A DNA stretch of 27,695 bases. Source: Cymbomonas tetramitiformis (Eukaryota > Chlorophyta > Pyramimonadophyceae > Pyramimonadales > Pyramimonadaceae). The position numbers and the translations under genes were made by a program. Below the pieces are notes generated by a model. The model was not told where the DNA came from and ran no database searches. It saw nothing but the letters and a program-made list of their open reading frames with translations. This document shows positions 8,612 to 20,300 of this stretch, piece by piece. Where the stretch lies: positions 1 to 27,695 of the forward strand of contig LGRX02026966.1 of assembly GCA_001247695.2 (NCBI GenBank), read 5' to 3'. Positions within the stretch are counted from its first letter, which is position 1, and each line of letters starts with the position of its first letter.

Positions 8612-10674
8612 ATGGGTCGCGGCCGAGTGCCTGGCACGTCTTGTAAGGGCTTGAAACACACAGCTTTATCGTTTGAGGCTAAACAATCCATTCTAACATG
8701 GGCTTCAGAGAAGAACGAGCATGGCCAGTGTCCGACTCAGGCAGAGCTAGCGAGGAGAGTACAGAATTTTTACAACTTGCCAAAAGCGCCCAGCCAAGCT
8801 ACGATATCAGCAACTCTTAAGAAGCGAAAAGAGTTAGAATCAAAATTCGAAACATATTCAAGAAAGGATAAGGCTCTTAAGAAGGATATGGGATCCTACG
8901 TTCCGGAACTAGAGAAGGCTTTGTACGCTTGGTTTCTTCAGCTCGAAAATGCCGCAGCCCCGATCAGCGCGACGAAATCCTATTAACAAAAGCGCGCGAG
9001 ATCGGTGAAGAGTTGGTTGCTCAAGGCACCACCTTGTACGAGAAGTTCCGATTCTCGCCGACTTGGCTCACGAAGTTCAAGGTGCGGTATGGCATCTCCT
9101 TTCTTGTGGAGCATGGAGAGGCAGATTCGACTGATATGGAAAGTGTTCAGAAGATTCGTGCTCTTTTCCCCAAACTTATTTCGCATTTCGGTATGGATAA
9201 GGTTTGGAATATGGACGAGACAGGCTTGTATTGGCGTAGGTTGCCCACCAGGAGCCTTAGGAAAAAGAAACGCTCAGGAAGAAAACTTTCAAAGGATCGA
9301 ATTACAGTCAGTATTTACACTCGCGCTGATGGTCAGAAGGGTAAATTGCATGTGATTGCTAGCGCCGCGAAACCTCGAGCATTTGGCCGCACCTGGAAGC
9401 CTGCAGACATCGGCGTTCATTACACGTCGAACGCAAAGGCGTGGCAAAATCAGATCAGTTTCGAGGACTCTTTGCGCGAGTTTCACTTGATGAATTGTCA
9501 GGATGCGTCTCAGGAGTACATGTTGACTTGTGACAATGCCTCGTCACACAACAGGCCGCATGACGCACATCCACTGCCGACCTGGATGCGTGAGTTAGGT
9601 GCCAAGGGGTACAAGTATAAGGGCAACTTGCTCTTAGTATTTTTCGAGCCCAATGCCACAGCGAAAACACAGCCCGCTGACCAAGGCATCATCGCAGCAA
9701 TGAAAGTGTATTATAGGGGCAGCCTATCGCACTTCATAGTTGCAGAGGTTCAATCTGTTCTCGACGCTGGTGCTAACGCTAGGGCTGACAAAATACGTGT
9801 TAACGTGCGGCAAGCCCTCATCTGGTTGAAGCATTCATGGGATAGCGTTTCCGAAACAACAGTCCGCAACTGCTGGATGAAAAGTGGGATCCTCCCAATC
9901 TTGGAAAGTCACGATCAGGAGCAGGAGGGAAGGTACCATATGGGACACAGGGAAAGGAAACCCACACATTACGTGGTTGGTAACACGATGTTGCCCGTGG
10001 AGTGTGAGGGTGCAATGGCGGAGCTGCAGCTGTTGATGGGTCAGATGGGCCTGGAGAGTTCGGACACGGAGACCGCAGAGGAGTTTGTGCTTGACTCAGA
10101 TGAGGTTGTGATTGAGGAACAGAAGGAGGTGAGCACGATTGTGGCAGAAGTGCTTCAAACTGAACCTGAGGAGCTTATGTCTTCTGCCGAGGAGGAGACA
10201 GAAGATCAGCGTGACAGTGGTGAAAGTGACCCTGAGTTGATAGTCCCTTCCTTGAAGCGGGCTAGGGAGATGGCCCAACAATTGGAACTATTCACCCAGG
10301 AGAATGTAAAGCAGCTTGGGGTACAGTCAGCAGAGACAGTAAGTTGGTTGTCTTGGCAACTGACAAAGATGTTGGTGTCAGATGGGGCAAGGCAAACCAA
10401 GGTGGACAACTTTTTTTCTCCAGCAGCTGCAGGTGAACCAAGTGCTGCAGGAAGTGAGGGAAGCCCGAGGGACAGTGACTGGGAGGGGGAAGGGGTCAGT
10501 GACCTGGAGGAGGATCTGCAGGACAGCTTGGTTTCGGTGGTTCCTGAGACCCAAGACAGTGTCCCACAGTGGCCTGCAGGAGCACCACACCAGGGTGACG
10601 GTGCCAGGTTGATGGAGGAAGAGACTGAGGATCTGGTTGATTTTGATGAGGAGGATGCTGATCACATGGAATAA
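8612..10674 (+). pseudogene. pogo/Tigger-type (Tc1/mariner superfamily) DDE transposase, frameshifted
   Basis: The N-terminal part (8612 to about 8968) starts at ATG and has a CENP-B/pogo-type helix-turn-helix region (LSFEAKQSILTWASE, TQAELARRV, SQATISATLKKR). It is followed by the start of a second DNA-binding helix region (LEKALYAWFLQLENAA). The protein then continues in another frame (DEILLTKAREIGEELV, SPTWLTKFKVRYGIS). The two parts fit together if one base is missing near 8967-8970. The DDE domain follows, with Asp at 9214 (VWNMDETGLYW), Asp at 9532 (LTCDNASSHN) and Asp at 9679 (KTQPADQGIIAAMK). These are the three expected catalytic acids of the DDE_1 family. After about 9980 the protein becomes a long acidic tail, with a PIP-box-like QTKVDNFF at 10393-10416. 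Length would be about 686 residues if unbroken. No other lesion is visible, so the copy was probably inactivated recently, or the missing base is a sequencing error. Confidence 0.9.
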
Positions 10675-11059
10675 TTAGATGTATACATATTTTGTAAGCA
10701 ATTACCGCTTCGGATATTTTGTAAGCAATTACTGCTCAATTCAAAATTGAATGCCATATGAATACATAACCCTGCTGTAGTGAATGTGCATTCACAACAT
10801 TCTTAAAAACCGTGGCATGGTGTTTATTTCATTCCGTTGCTATAGAGAATACTATAGAATCTGGGCCTTCCTTGTTCCTGCCCGACCTGCCCGTGACGAG
10901 ATGAGTAAAAGTACTGTAGGGCTACATATCACCGGAATATTACATCTCACCGCGTTATCACATCTCACAGGAATATTACATCTCACCGCGTTACTGCATC
11001 TCACCGCAATATTACATCAATTGAATGCTATATACGAGCCGTAAATAATAGGGTATCTT
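10675..11059. repeat. Non-coding stretch with 27-bp and 36-bp tandem repeats
   Basis: Two copies of ATATTTTGTAAGCAATTAC start at 10687 and 10714 (27-bp period), just after the transposase stop. Further on, a 36-bp unit containing GAATATTACATCTCACCGCG repeats about 2.5 times from 10934 to about 11019, with an internal half-unit (CATCTCACCG) of about 17-18 bp. No gene is apparent. The 3' end of the pogo element probably lies in here, but I could not find terminal inverted repeats by eye. Confidence 0.7.
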
Positions 11060-11364
11060 GATAATAATAATAATAAAACATTTACGTCGATGAGTAAGGC
11101 AATGCCTTCGGAACGATCTACTCGAGTCTGTTCCCCTCATACATGACAGTCTGCAAGGCAGGAAGCATTCCACAGAGCATGGAAGCATGGGTGACAAGGC
11201 ACTAATTAAGCGTGTCTGCCACCAGCGTCGGAAAAAACATCAGAGGGCCGCGGAGCTGATGCACGATGGTGATGGAAGCGGAGTGGGCGGTGGTGGTGAT
11301 GAAGTGAAAAAGCCCACGGGTGCTCCGGCCCCTGGGCCAGTGGTAACCCCGCAGAGCCGGAGCC
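11060..11364 (-). other. Retrotransposon 3' UTR and (TTA)n tail
   Basis: About 290 nt follow the ORF2 stop codon (TAG at 11365-11367). The region ends in a minus-strand GTTTTATTATTATTATTATC tract at 11060-11078. Short tandem-repeat tails of this kind are common at the 3' ends of non-LTR elements that lack poly(A). No separate ORF is convincing; the short plus-strand frame 11187-11378 is judged spurious. Confidence 0.7.
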
Positions 11365-14300
11365 CTACGGGGCCCTAGCCCCATGGGGGCTGGGGGAAGG
11401 GTGGGGGTTTACATAGTTGCCTAGCATTTCCCCTGCGGCCTTTACCACCTCATTTTCTTTCCTATTTTTTGTGCATAGTTCTTGAATGCTGGGCGCTTCC
11501 TCTATGGTGTCACTTTCAGGTATGACTCCCGTTTCATGTAATATGGATCTTTCTCTCGCATGACGCCTACACATCCTAGACAATTTTTTCAAAAGTGTTT
11601 TCACCCCACGGTGTGGAACCCCGATCCCTTTCAAAACTTTGCCAAAACCCTCTGGTAAATACCCCATGATAGCAAGTTCCTCTGGCCAGTCCACTGCATT
11701 AAGAAATGGGGTTCCTCCTGCCTTCCCGTGCTCGCCATCCAGGTGTGCTCCAGGGTACTGATCTCGTTGCTCCCCATTATTCCTGCCCCCAACCCACGGG
11801 CATAAACGGGGCGGCAACAGACAATCTCTCTCATTAAGGGCTTGCTCAATCATGTCCGGGTGCAGGCCCGTTTCTTTGAGCAGTTTTGGGGTAATCTTTT
11901 TATGCGGAACTACATTAAGGAACCATTGAAACAGCTTATATTGCAGTTTATCATTGTCAAGTTTCTTACTAACGGGGCATCCCATGCTCTCACTATCTAT
12001 GGACAATATGACTACATCTGAGTACTTATCTTTGTAACAACCCTCCCCTGGCATTGTGTAGGGTCCTTTACCCGACCAATAATCATGTGGGATGAACGGT
12101 ATGGTCCCCCTTGGGTATTTGAAGATTAACTTAAAACCTTTTTCCGTCCACTTTTTGAGGTTCTTTGGAGATAGCGGCAGGATCCAAATTCCTTCGAATC
12201 CTTCTGAAGTCTTGGCCGCCTCTAAGCCTCGGGACAGTGTCTGCATGACAGCAGATGCTTCCCTAAGGACACCACCATCAAATGGTGGGTTTCCATAAAC
12301 CTTTTTCCCTTTTCCAGTAACACTATTGATATATGCATCTCTTGCAAGTCCATCCCATCCTATTTTTCCTTTGTGGCAAAAGGGTCTCAGCGCCTCTTTC
12401 ATTGCTGCCGTAGGAATGCACCTTCTTGATTTGATTCCTGGGTGTGAATTAACGGGGTTACAGAAAAGTTCACATCCCTCCTTTCCTAGGCCTCTCTCAT
12501 CTATGATAATGTCTAATAAATCTCTTCTTATTGCATAACAATTCTTCGGGTCGCCCGACTCAGTATTGCACGCTATAAGCGCTGAGTGGATATCATTGGC
12601 CCGTTGTGTGTAGTTACTGATCGATGTCTGAGGTGTATCAGTTGTCAGCCTGTGCCACTCAACCAACTTCCAGAATTCTTTCTTTTTGATGTACTGTAGG
12701 TCTTGGAAAGTGTGACACCCGTCGTCGTTTATGCCGGTGGGTGCAGCAGCTACTGCAACGGTACCTTTCCTGGTATTAGATAGTCTATACATGCTAGCCT
12801 CTGGAAGGGCAGCAAGCGGTTTGGAGGCTGTTAGGTCCCTGTCTATTTCTGCTAGGGGAAAAAACTCAGCAGCTCTGGTGGTGCCACCCCTAGTGTTTCT
12901 GCCTTCTATTATCACTTTCGGGTCTCCTGCAGTGGCTTTTCTAATGGTCTCTTTAATTTCCTCCTGTTGGCTTTCTCTTAACTGATGTAGTTCATTTCCT
13001 TCTCCTGAGCAGTTCAGTTGGATATGTTTATAGGTGCATAGTGATGTTGTGCCACACTTCTGGCAGATCGGGCTTTCTCCCATTCCCATCCTGTGTGCTC
13101 TGTGTGGGGATGTTTGCAGGCCTGTGAGTTCTCTGCACCTGTAGGCCGTAAAATACTTGGATGCAATTTTTGAAATATCCTTAATTGGCTTCACTTGGTT
13201 TTCTTCCAATAGTCTGAGTGCTCTGCCTTGTCCATTCATGTCTTTCCATTTCTTGTGGTGGCTCAATCTTTGGAGCCTCCTAATATGATTCCTGATGCCC
13301 CCTGTTACAGATTGTTCATGAAACAGGAGAGAAAAGTCTAAATCTCCGTCTTCATCGAATCTAAGTTGTCTTCCGCTGTATCTGAATGCCGCTCTTTTGG
13401 CCGTTCTGTCTACTTTGTCATGGAGTCTATCGTTATTGTGTCCTCTAATCCATTTAATAAAAAGTTTCTCTTGTCCTGTTGTATTGTAAAATCCTAACTC
13501 TTCCAAAATCAGTCTGATGGCTACCAAGTCCCTTCTGTTTGGCTCTTGCATGAGGTCCCTGACATTTAAAATTCCAGGGTCACGGTTTACAGCATTGATA
13601 GTTGCCATGGAATCAATAACATGAGTAAGGGGAACCAAGGTGTTCAGGATTTCATGTTTCCGATCTTGAAGCAGCTTTCTAAGACCCAAAATTTCTGCAG
13701 TGGTGGAGCTAGGTTTATGGATGTTATCTATGATTCCTGCCGTAGGTGAGGTGATAGGCGTCTCCCTTGGTATGTTGTGTTTGCTCATAAATGGTGTTGT
13801 GTCTCCGTTTTCAAATCTCATGTATGCTGCTCCGCAACTTGCATAAGATGAGCTTTTGTAGAGCGATCCGTCACTTGCAAAATCAAAGCTAACCCTTTGA
13901 TTCGCAGTATCGTGAATGCCCTGGTCCTCATCTTCTGATGCACTCGGGCAGCTAAACTCACTGTTCTCCGCTGCACATGAGTTGTTGCATCTTGTTCTGA
14001 AAAGGTCTTTGAGCCTATTTTCAACATATGCTAAGTATATCTCGGCTCCCAAACCTTCACCTGTGTTGATCCTTGCTGTACTGTTGGAATTCATTCTCAA
14101 AATATTTTGGTCCGCCGGCATCAATGTTGTACCATCTTGCAGTATTTGGTACTCGTTAACTAGTAAGGCCTTCGGTCCTGTTCTGTCCGGTCTGTATGTC
14201 CCTTCTTGATCCTTGGTGTACTGTTTCAATTGTAAGGTACCTAAGCCATTGTCAAGCCTCTTGACTTCGACTAATTCTATCCCTTCCTGGCCCAATCCTG

Positions 14301-17300
14301 TCCCTTTCCAGCACATCATACCCTCTTCCGGAGCCTGTGGAGTGTCTCTGTATTTTGGTTTGACCTTTCGCAATTCTGTTTCTGGTTCATCACATATGAT
14401 TTCTGTCTGAAGGGCTGTAAACCATGCTGGGGGTTCTGTTCCTTGCAGACTATGCTTTGCCCGTAGTTCTTCCCAATTGAGCATAAGCCCTCCGCATGGC
14501 TGGAGGAAGGAACCCATGTATCTAAGGTTCCGTGTGGCCACTAACATACTTATCTTCTCATACACAGGTTTCGGGAGTGATGAGTAAAGAAAGGTCTGTA
14601 ATTCTTCGTAATCCTGAAGAGTGGAATGCTTTGTATCAATAGAGTAGCCATATTTCGACAGTATGTAGCTCACCCTTTTGAACCAGTTCCCACTCTTGTC
14701 AGTGGCTTTTTTGAAGGGAAGGTGGTGGGATAAGGGGGAACCCTGGATTTTGAGTTCCCTTGCTTCTCTCTCCATGACATAACTTGCCATTCTGCTCCAT
14801 GTGCTACTGTTTTCTCTGTACAGGTGTGCATTTGGTGTGTGGTGTGAGCCGTGTATGATCTGGTCACTCCAATATTCGAATTCTGTTGTGTTGCATAATG
14901 TGATTAAGGTTTCCGTGATGCATGTAGCATGGGCAATGTCAGTTACGCTGTCAATCCCCAGTCCTCCTAGTGCGGCCGGTGTCCAAACTACTTGATGGTT
15001 TGTGTCTATGGGACAGTTTAAATATCTCAAGATGAAGTTTGCTATGGTGCCATCTATTTCTTTTGCTACATTATTTGTTTCCGTGCAGATAATCGATGTA
15101 ACTTTCAAAGGATATGCCATTCTTGGTACAACAACCGCATTGATTATGTAGCGGAGCTGGTTCAAATTCAATGTTTGTGTTTGAACAGACAGTAAGCTTT
15201 GAGTGAGCTTATCCATAAGCATCTGCTTTTGGTGTTCCCATCCGCCATCTAGCGCAAACCAAACCCCTAGGTATCGATTTGCTTCAGTTCTGTTGCTATA
15301 TTCAAGATATGTAGGGGTCTTGGGTGGAAGCCATTCAGACCATATGTTGGGCCCTTCCTCTCCCTCTTCGACTTTCAACATACCTCCGGACATGAGTTTC
15401 TTTTCCAATCCGGTGTTCCGTTCATCTGCTTTCCCCCTCTGTCTAATGGGTTTCCTGTGAGAGTATTTTGATTTTTTAGCATTAATGGGAATCCCTATGA
15501 ACCTCATGAACTCATTGATCACCCCGAGCATGTCCTGTACTTCCTCTCTTGATTTCCCTATCAAGATAATATCATCACAGAAGAATCTGGCAAAGATGTT
15601 GGGCGGTGAGTTCATGTTCAACCATTTCCTGTTCTTCTGGGGTGATGTTGCTCCCGGGTTTCTGGTGGCATCTCTCGGTTTCTCTAGAGCATACCCATAG
15701 GTCTGTTTCATGGGGTTTTTACCGTTTGCCCTTTCTGCCAGCCAGATGGCTAGAATGTCCATAATTGCCACAAACCTGAGGGGACTTAAGACTTCTCCTT
15801 GAGGCACCCCGCATTCGAGCATCCATTCATCTGTCATGCCTTCAGATGTGAGGACTGATCGTGATGCTTCGGATGTGATGTCCGAAATGATTGTGATAAT
15901 GTTTTCAGGCAATCCTATTTTCTCAAGTGCTAGCTTGCTCATCCAAAATTCTGCTCGGTCAAAGGCTTGTTTAAGGTCTAAGTAGACAACATGCAGTTCC
16001 TTGTCGAATCTGTTAGCATCGGAAATAACTTCATTTAGGACTTGCAATGAATCTTCAATGTTTTTATTGGGCAGAAAAGCATCTTGAATTGGGAAGAGAA
16101 CTGGATGTTTGGATAAAGCTTTCTTTATTCTGTTTGCAATGATGGAGTTAAACAACTTCATGCCTGTTTCCAGCATGGTGAGTGGTCTGGAATTATCTGA
16201 TGTGCATGGTTTGTTTGGATCTTTGGGGATTGGCTGAATGAAACCTGCTTTAGCTAGTTTTGGAAAGGAGCCTGTTCTCAAGATGTTGTTAAACATTTCG
16301 AGTATGAGTTCTTGGAGGTTTTGGGGTCCTTGTATCCATTGTGCATAATGCATTCCTGATGGGCCTGGGGCTGTGGATACTCCACATGTTCCATAAACTG
16401 CCTCCAGCTCCTTCATGAGTATAGGTTCTGCTAGCTGCTCAATGACATGCTGGGGGAGTCTGGGGCTGTTCTTTAAGATTGATCTCAGCCATGGCGGCAG
16501 ATGCTCGGGTGCTTCGGGTTTTGTGGAAAAAAGTTTGTTTTCTTTATATTCCTTTAGGATGGCTTGCTTCCTTTCATTTGCTGTGGGCGGTATCTCACCT
16601 TTATCATCATATTCTGGTGCTGCACCCTTTTCCATCCCTTTCTTGTTTCCTAAAGCTCTGTCCAAGAAGGTTGAAACCTTCTTTGCAAACAAATATTGCA
16701 TCTCTTCCTTCTCCCGGAGCTTCCAATATCTTATGTCCTTTAGTCTGCTCTCTTGGAATGCTTTTGTGACTGTTGGCAGGTTTGCCTCAAGTCTGTTACC
16801 CCATGCCTCAGCCGTTTCCTGTGGCTTCCTGCGAAGACTGTCACAAGGGATAGTGTTGATGAGGCAATCTGTTGCTTCCAGGTCCTTTTCATTTTCTGCC
16901 ATTCCCAGCATCCGGTGTGCTTTTCTCAGTGACTGAAGCCATTTGTATAGATAGTTTGATGTGGCTGATGGAACCGGCCTTTTGTGCATCTTTTTCCCCC
17001 TTGTTCCGAATGCAGCACACGCCGCTGTGTTTGCTGATTCATGGATGAAGTCCCAAGTGTGGTCCGTATCTTCTTCACTGGACCTACAGTTATCTATATT
17101 CTCTTTGTTGCCCTCCGATTCTTTGTTTCTGTCTACTAGTTTTTGAAGTCTTTCTGTGTAGGCTTTCCACCCGGTGGCATATTTGAAGTTGTATGCTTTG
17201 GTTTTGTCAAGTGCTAATAGAGGTTTGCCACAATGGCTCCAGTGCTCTGCTTGCAGGTTCTGATGCATGCAGATGTCCCATATGTGCCCTTCTTCATGCT

Positions 17301-20300
17301 CCTTAGGTCCTTCGAGTTTTAAGACTTCGGTGTTCCCCAAATGAAAGTGTGTTTTAAGGTATTTTAAGACATCTTTTTTTCCATAATTGATTGGGAATTT
17401 CAAGCTCCAAAGATTACCAATTTTTGTGTACCCCTGCTGTGTCACGCCCTCTGGCATGCCATTGCCCCTAGACCTGATGTGTGCAGAATTCCATGGTGAG
17501 TTCATATGTATCCACCATTCTTTGGTTTTGTTATGCCACTTTATGCTACCTTTTGTGCTCGTCAGCTTCCCCTTCCATGTGATTGAGTTTTCTTTTAGTT
17601 TGTCTCCGTGAATATCCTCCTTTTTCATATTGTAGTCTGTGGTGTCACCTAAGACAGTGTTTATTGCTTGTGCTGCATTGTTTTGTTCGATGCTTGCATT
17701 TGCAAAATGCTTTATGGTGTATCCATTTTCCCCCAGTAATCTGGCAATCGCAGCCTTAGTGAGCTTTTTAGTGTCTCTTACTGTCTGTGTGTGCTCCAGT
17801 CTGACTGGGAAGCCAGGGTACTTGTCATGGGTGGTGTCGTTTGCTCCACTCATGCGTGCTTCTTCTGTATATGTATGTTTCAGTTTTTCGGGTTGTATCT
17901 GCTCTCTTCTGATGTCAATCTGAGCCCAGACTATTCCGTGGTCCGAAATTATGTATGGGTTTATTTCGAGCCAGCCAGCAGCAGCTGTTCTATCTTCCAT
18001 TCCTTTGTTTGCCATTATATGAGTTAGTTTTGCTTTTGAGCTGTTGTTTACAACCCTTGTGAATATTTCATTACATTCGGGGTGCATATGTGTGACGAGT
18101 TCTGTTAGTGTTGTCCTGTCATCATTGAAATAACTCAAGAGGTGTTTATTCTTTGTCTGGTGGTCTTTATACGACATCTGCTGACCTTTTGTTATCCTTT
18201 GGCTCTGGGTCAGTGTGCAGTTTTTGTCTCCTATTTCTATATGCGCCTTGTTTCTGTTGTCGCCTGATTTTGCTGCCCAATCCTTAAGTGTTTTGTAGAA
18301 ATCCTCTTGTTCTTCTTTGAGGCTGGCATCGTTCATATACCCGCTTGCCACCGAAAATGAGAAACCCTTTATGCCCGTAAACCGAATCATAACTGACCTT
18401 TTTTGCACCCCGTCAACATAAGTTGCATTGGGTGTCAGCGGAATATCCTTGGGATTCCATACTATGAGGGACCCTATACTAGCCTTTTCATCCGTGTGTG
18501 AAATTCTAAAGCTCAGACCTTTTTGGGACATCAAGGTTTTGACCATTGGCAAACTTGTGTTTGAGATCTTGGTCTCAGAGACACATATGATGTGTGCTTT
18601 TCTGTCTAGCACCAAGTTGCAGATGGTCTCTAGTTTTATCATACTATCCTGGTCCTCTTTTGTGTGTCTCAGGCCTCTCATGTTCATTCCCATTACTATA
18701 ATATGTTCCTTTCTCCCTTGGGCTCTCTGTAGGTCCTGCAGCCGCATGTTCTCCGCCTCATTCCGTGAGTGCTTTGCCTTTTGCTTAATGCATCTTCCAT
18801 CCGTTCCATAAAGGTTTTTGTGGAAAAAGATGTTTTTTGTCCGCTCACAATTTTGGATCTTCTTCCTCAGTTTTTTCCCTGCCTGGTGCCGCAGGCCTGT
18901 GGTTCTGGGAGTGTTCCTTTTGCTTTGAACATTAGAAGCCGTAACTTTTCCTGCTCTTATGCCTCCAACCACCTCTTGATTTCCCCAGAGTTCTCTGTTT
19001 TGTGCTATTTTGTCAGGGGTTATATTCCCATATCTGAGCTGCTCCCTGATAATGGCTACCGCTCCCCTGTTGTTTAACTTCTCATTTCTGGTGAATTTCC
19101 CGTTACCGTGGTGGTACTTGATGTTGGAGGTGGTCATGCTGTTTATGATGTCTCTTTCTAACTGGTGCTCTCCTGCATATCTGAGATTTTGAAGGATTTC
19201 CTGAATTTTAACTGCTGTGTGGAGGACAAGGAGGCCTTTGTTTTGAGCATCGATCTCACATCTGAGGCCTAAGTGTTTATATACTGGTGTCTCATTGTCA
19301 TGACTTTCCTTTCCCATTTTTGTGAAAGGTTTGATTAGGAGGACGGTGTTCTTATGTTTCAGGTGTATTGCCAATGTCCATTCCTGACTTTGGTGATGGA
19401 TATAGGTGTGGTGTTTTGTCTGGGGAAGTTTGTTGGTGTTATTGTTATATTCCTTTTGGCTCCCGTTTATCATTTCATGAAGAATATGCTCGTTGTTGGT
19501 ACAAGTGAAGTCTAGCTTCAGCTTTCTGCACAGAGTCTCAATGTTGGTTACGGAGATGACTCCTTTCCTACTGTATACAGGGTTGTATTTTGAAATGTCG
19601 CTATTGATGCTCTCTCTTGCATCCTTGGGTTGAGTAATCCTATCTTGAATTTCTTCTTGTAAGTCCTGGATGTGTAATGTAGCCTCAGAACTGTGGTGCT
19701 CCCCTTCAGTGTTTCCTTCTTTTAAATAGGTGAAGAATGGTATGTGCCCGCTCTTATCACACCATTGCCTCCATTTCTCCGCTGTTCTAATAACCCATAT
19801 CCCACAAGTGTGATTATCCAATTGTTGTCTGAAAGTTGATACCTCTACATTCCAACTCTTCCCTTTCATGGTTTTATGATGGGCATGCAACCAGGCGGAG
19901 AGCGCCCCTTCGAGTTTGCTTTGTGTTTCGGTTGCTGTCATTGCTCCAAGGGAATCATAGATATAGGCTTCTATATGTTGTTCTGTTGTGATTCGAAGTG
20001 TTATGAGTCTCCAATGTTCACCGTTGCTTACCCCAAAGTGGGTCCTCAGATGTTTGCCCAATGCTTTTCTAATGAGGTGTAAGAAGCTTAATTCCCCGGT
20101 TTCCAGTTTTGAAAGGAGCTCATCATAGCCTATGGGGGGGATCGAGCTTTTGTCCTGTAGTCTGAGAGCTTCATCGAGCTGATCCGAGTCAATCCCTTCT
20201 CCATTGTAAACTGCTTCTGCTTCAAGCCGGTTATTGTTTAAGGTTGGTGACTCAGTGAGCTGTCCCCCTTTTCCCCTTATGATCTCTCTCCTGGTAAATG

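Noticed and set aside
12700..13065. Restriction-like endonuclease after the CCHC knuckle, as in Dualen elements
   Set aside because: No R/K-P-D motif with a following acidic and Lys pair was found here or later in ORF2.
16415..16936. Plus-strand 173-codon open frame rich in Ser and Phe
   Set aside because: It is antisense to the reverse transcriptase region of ORF2, with typical shadow composition.
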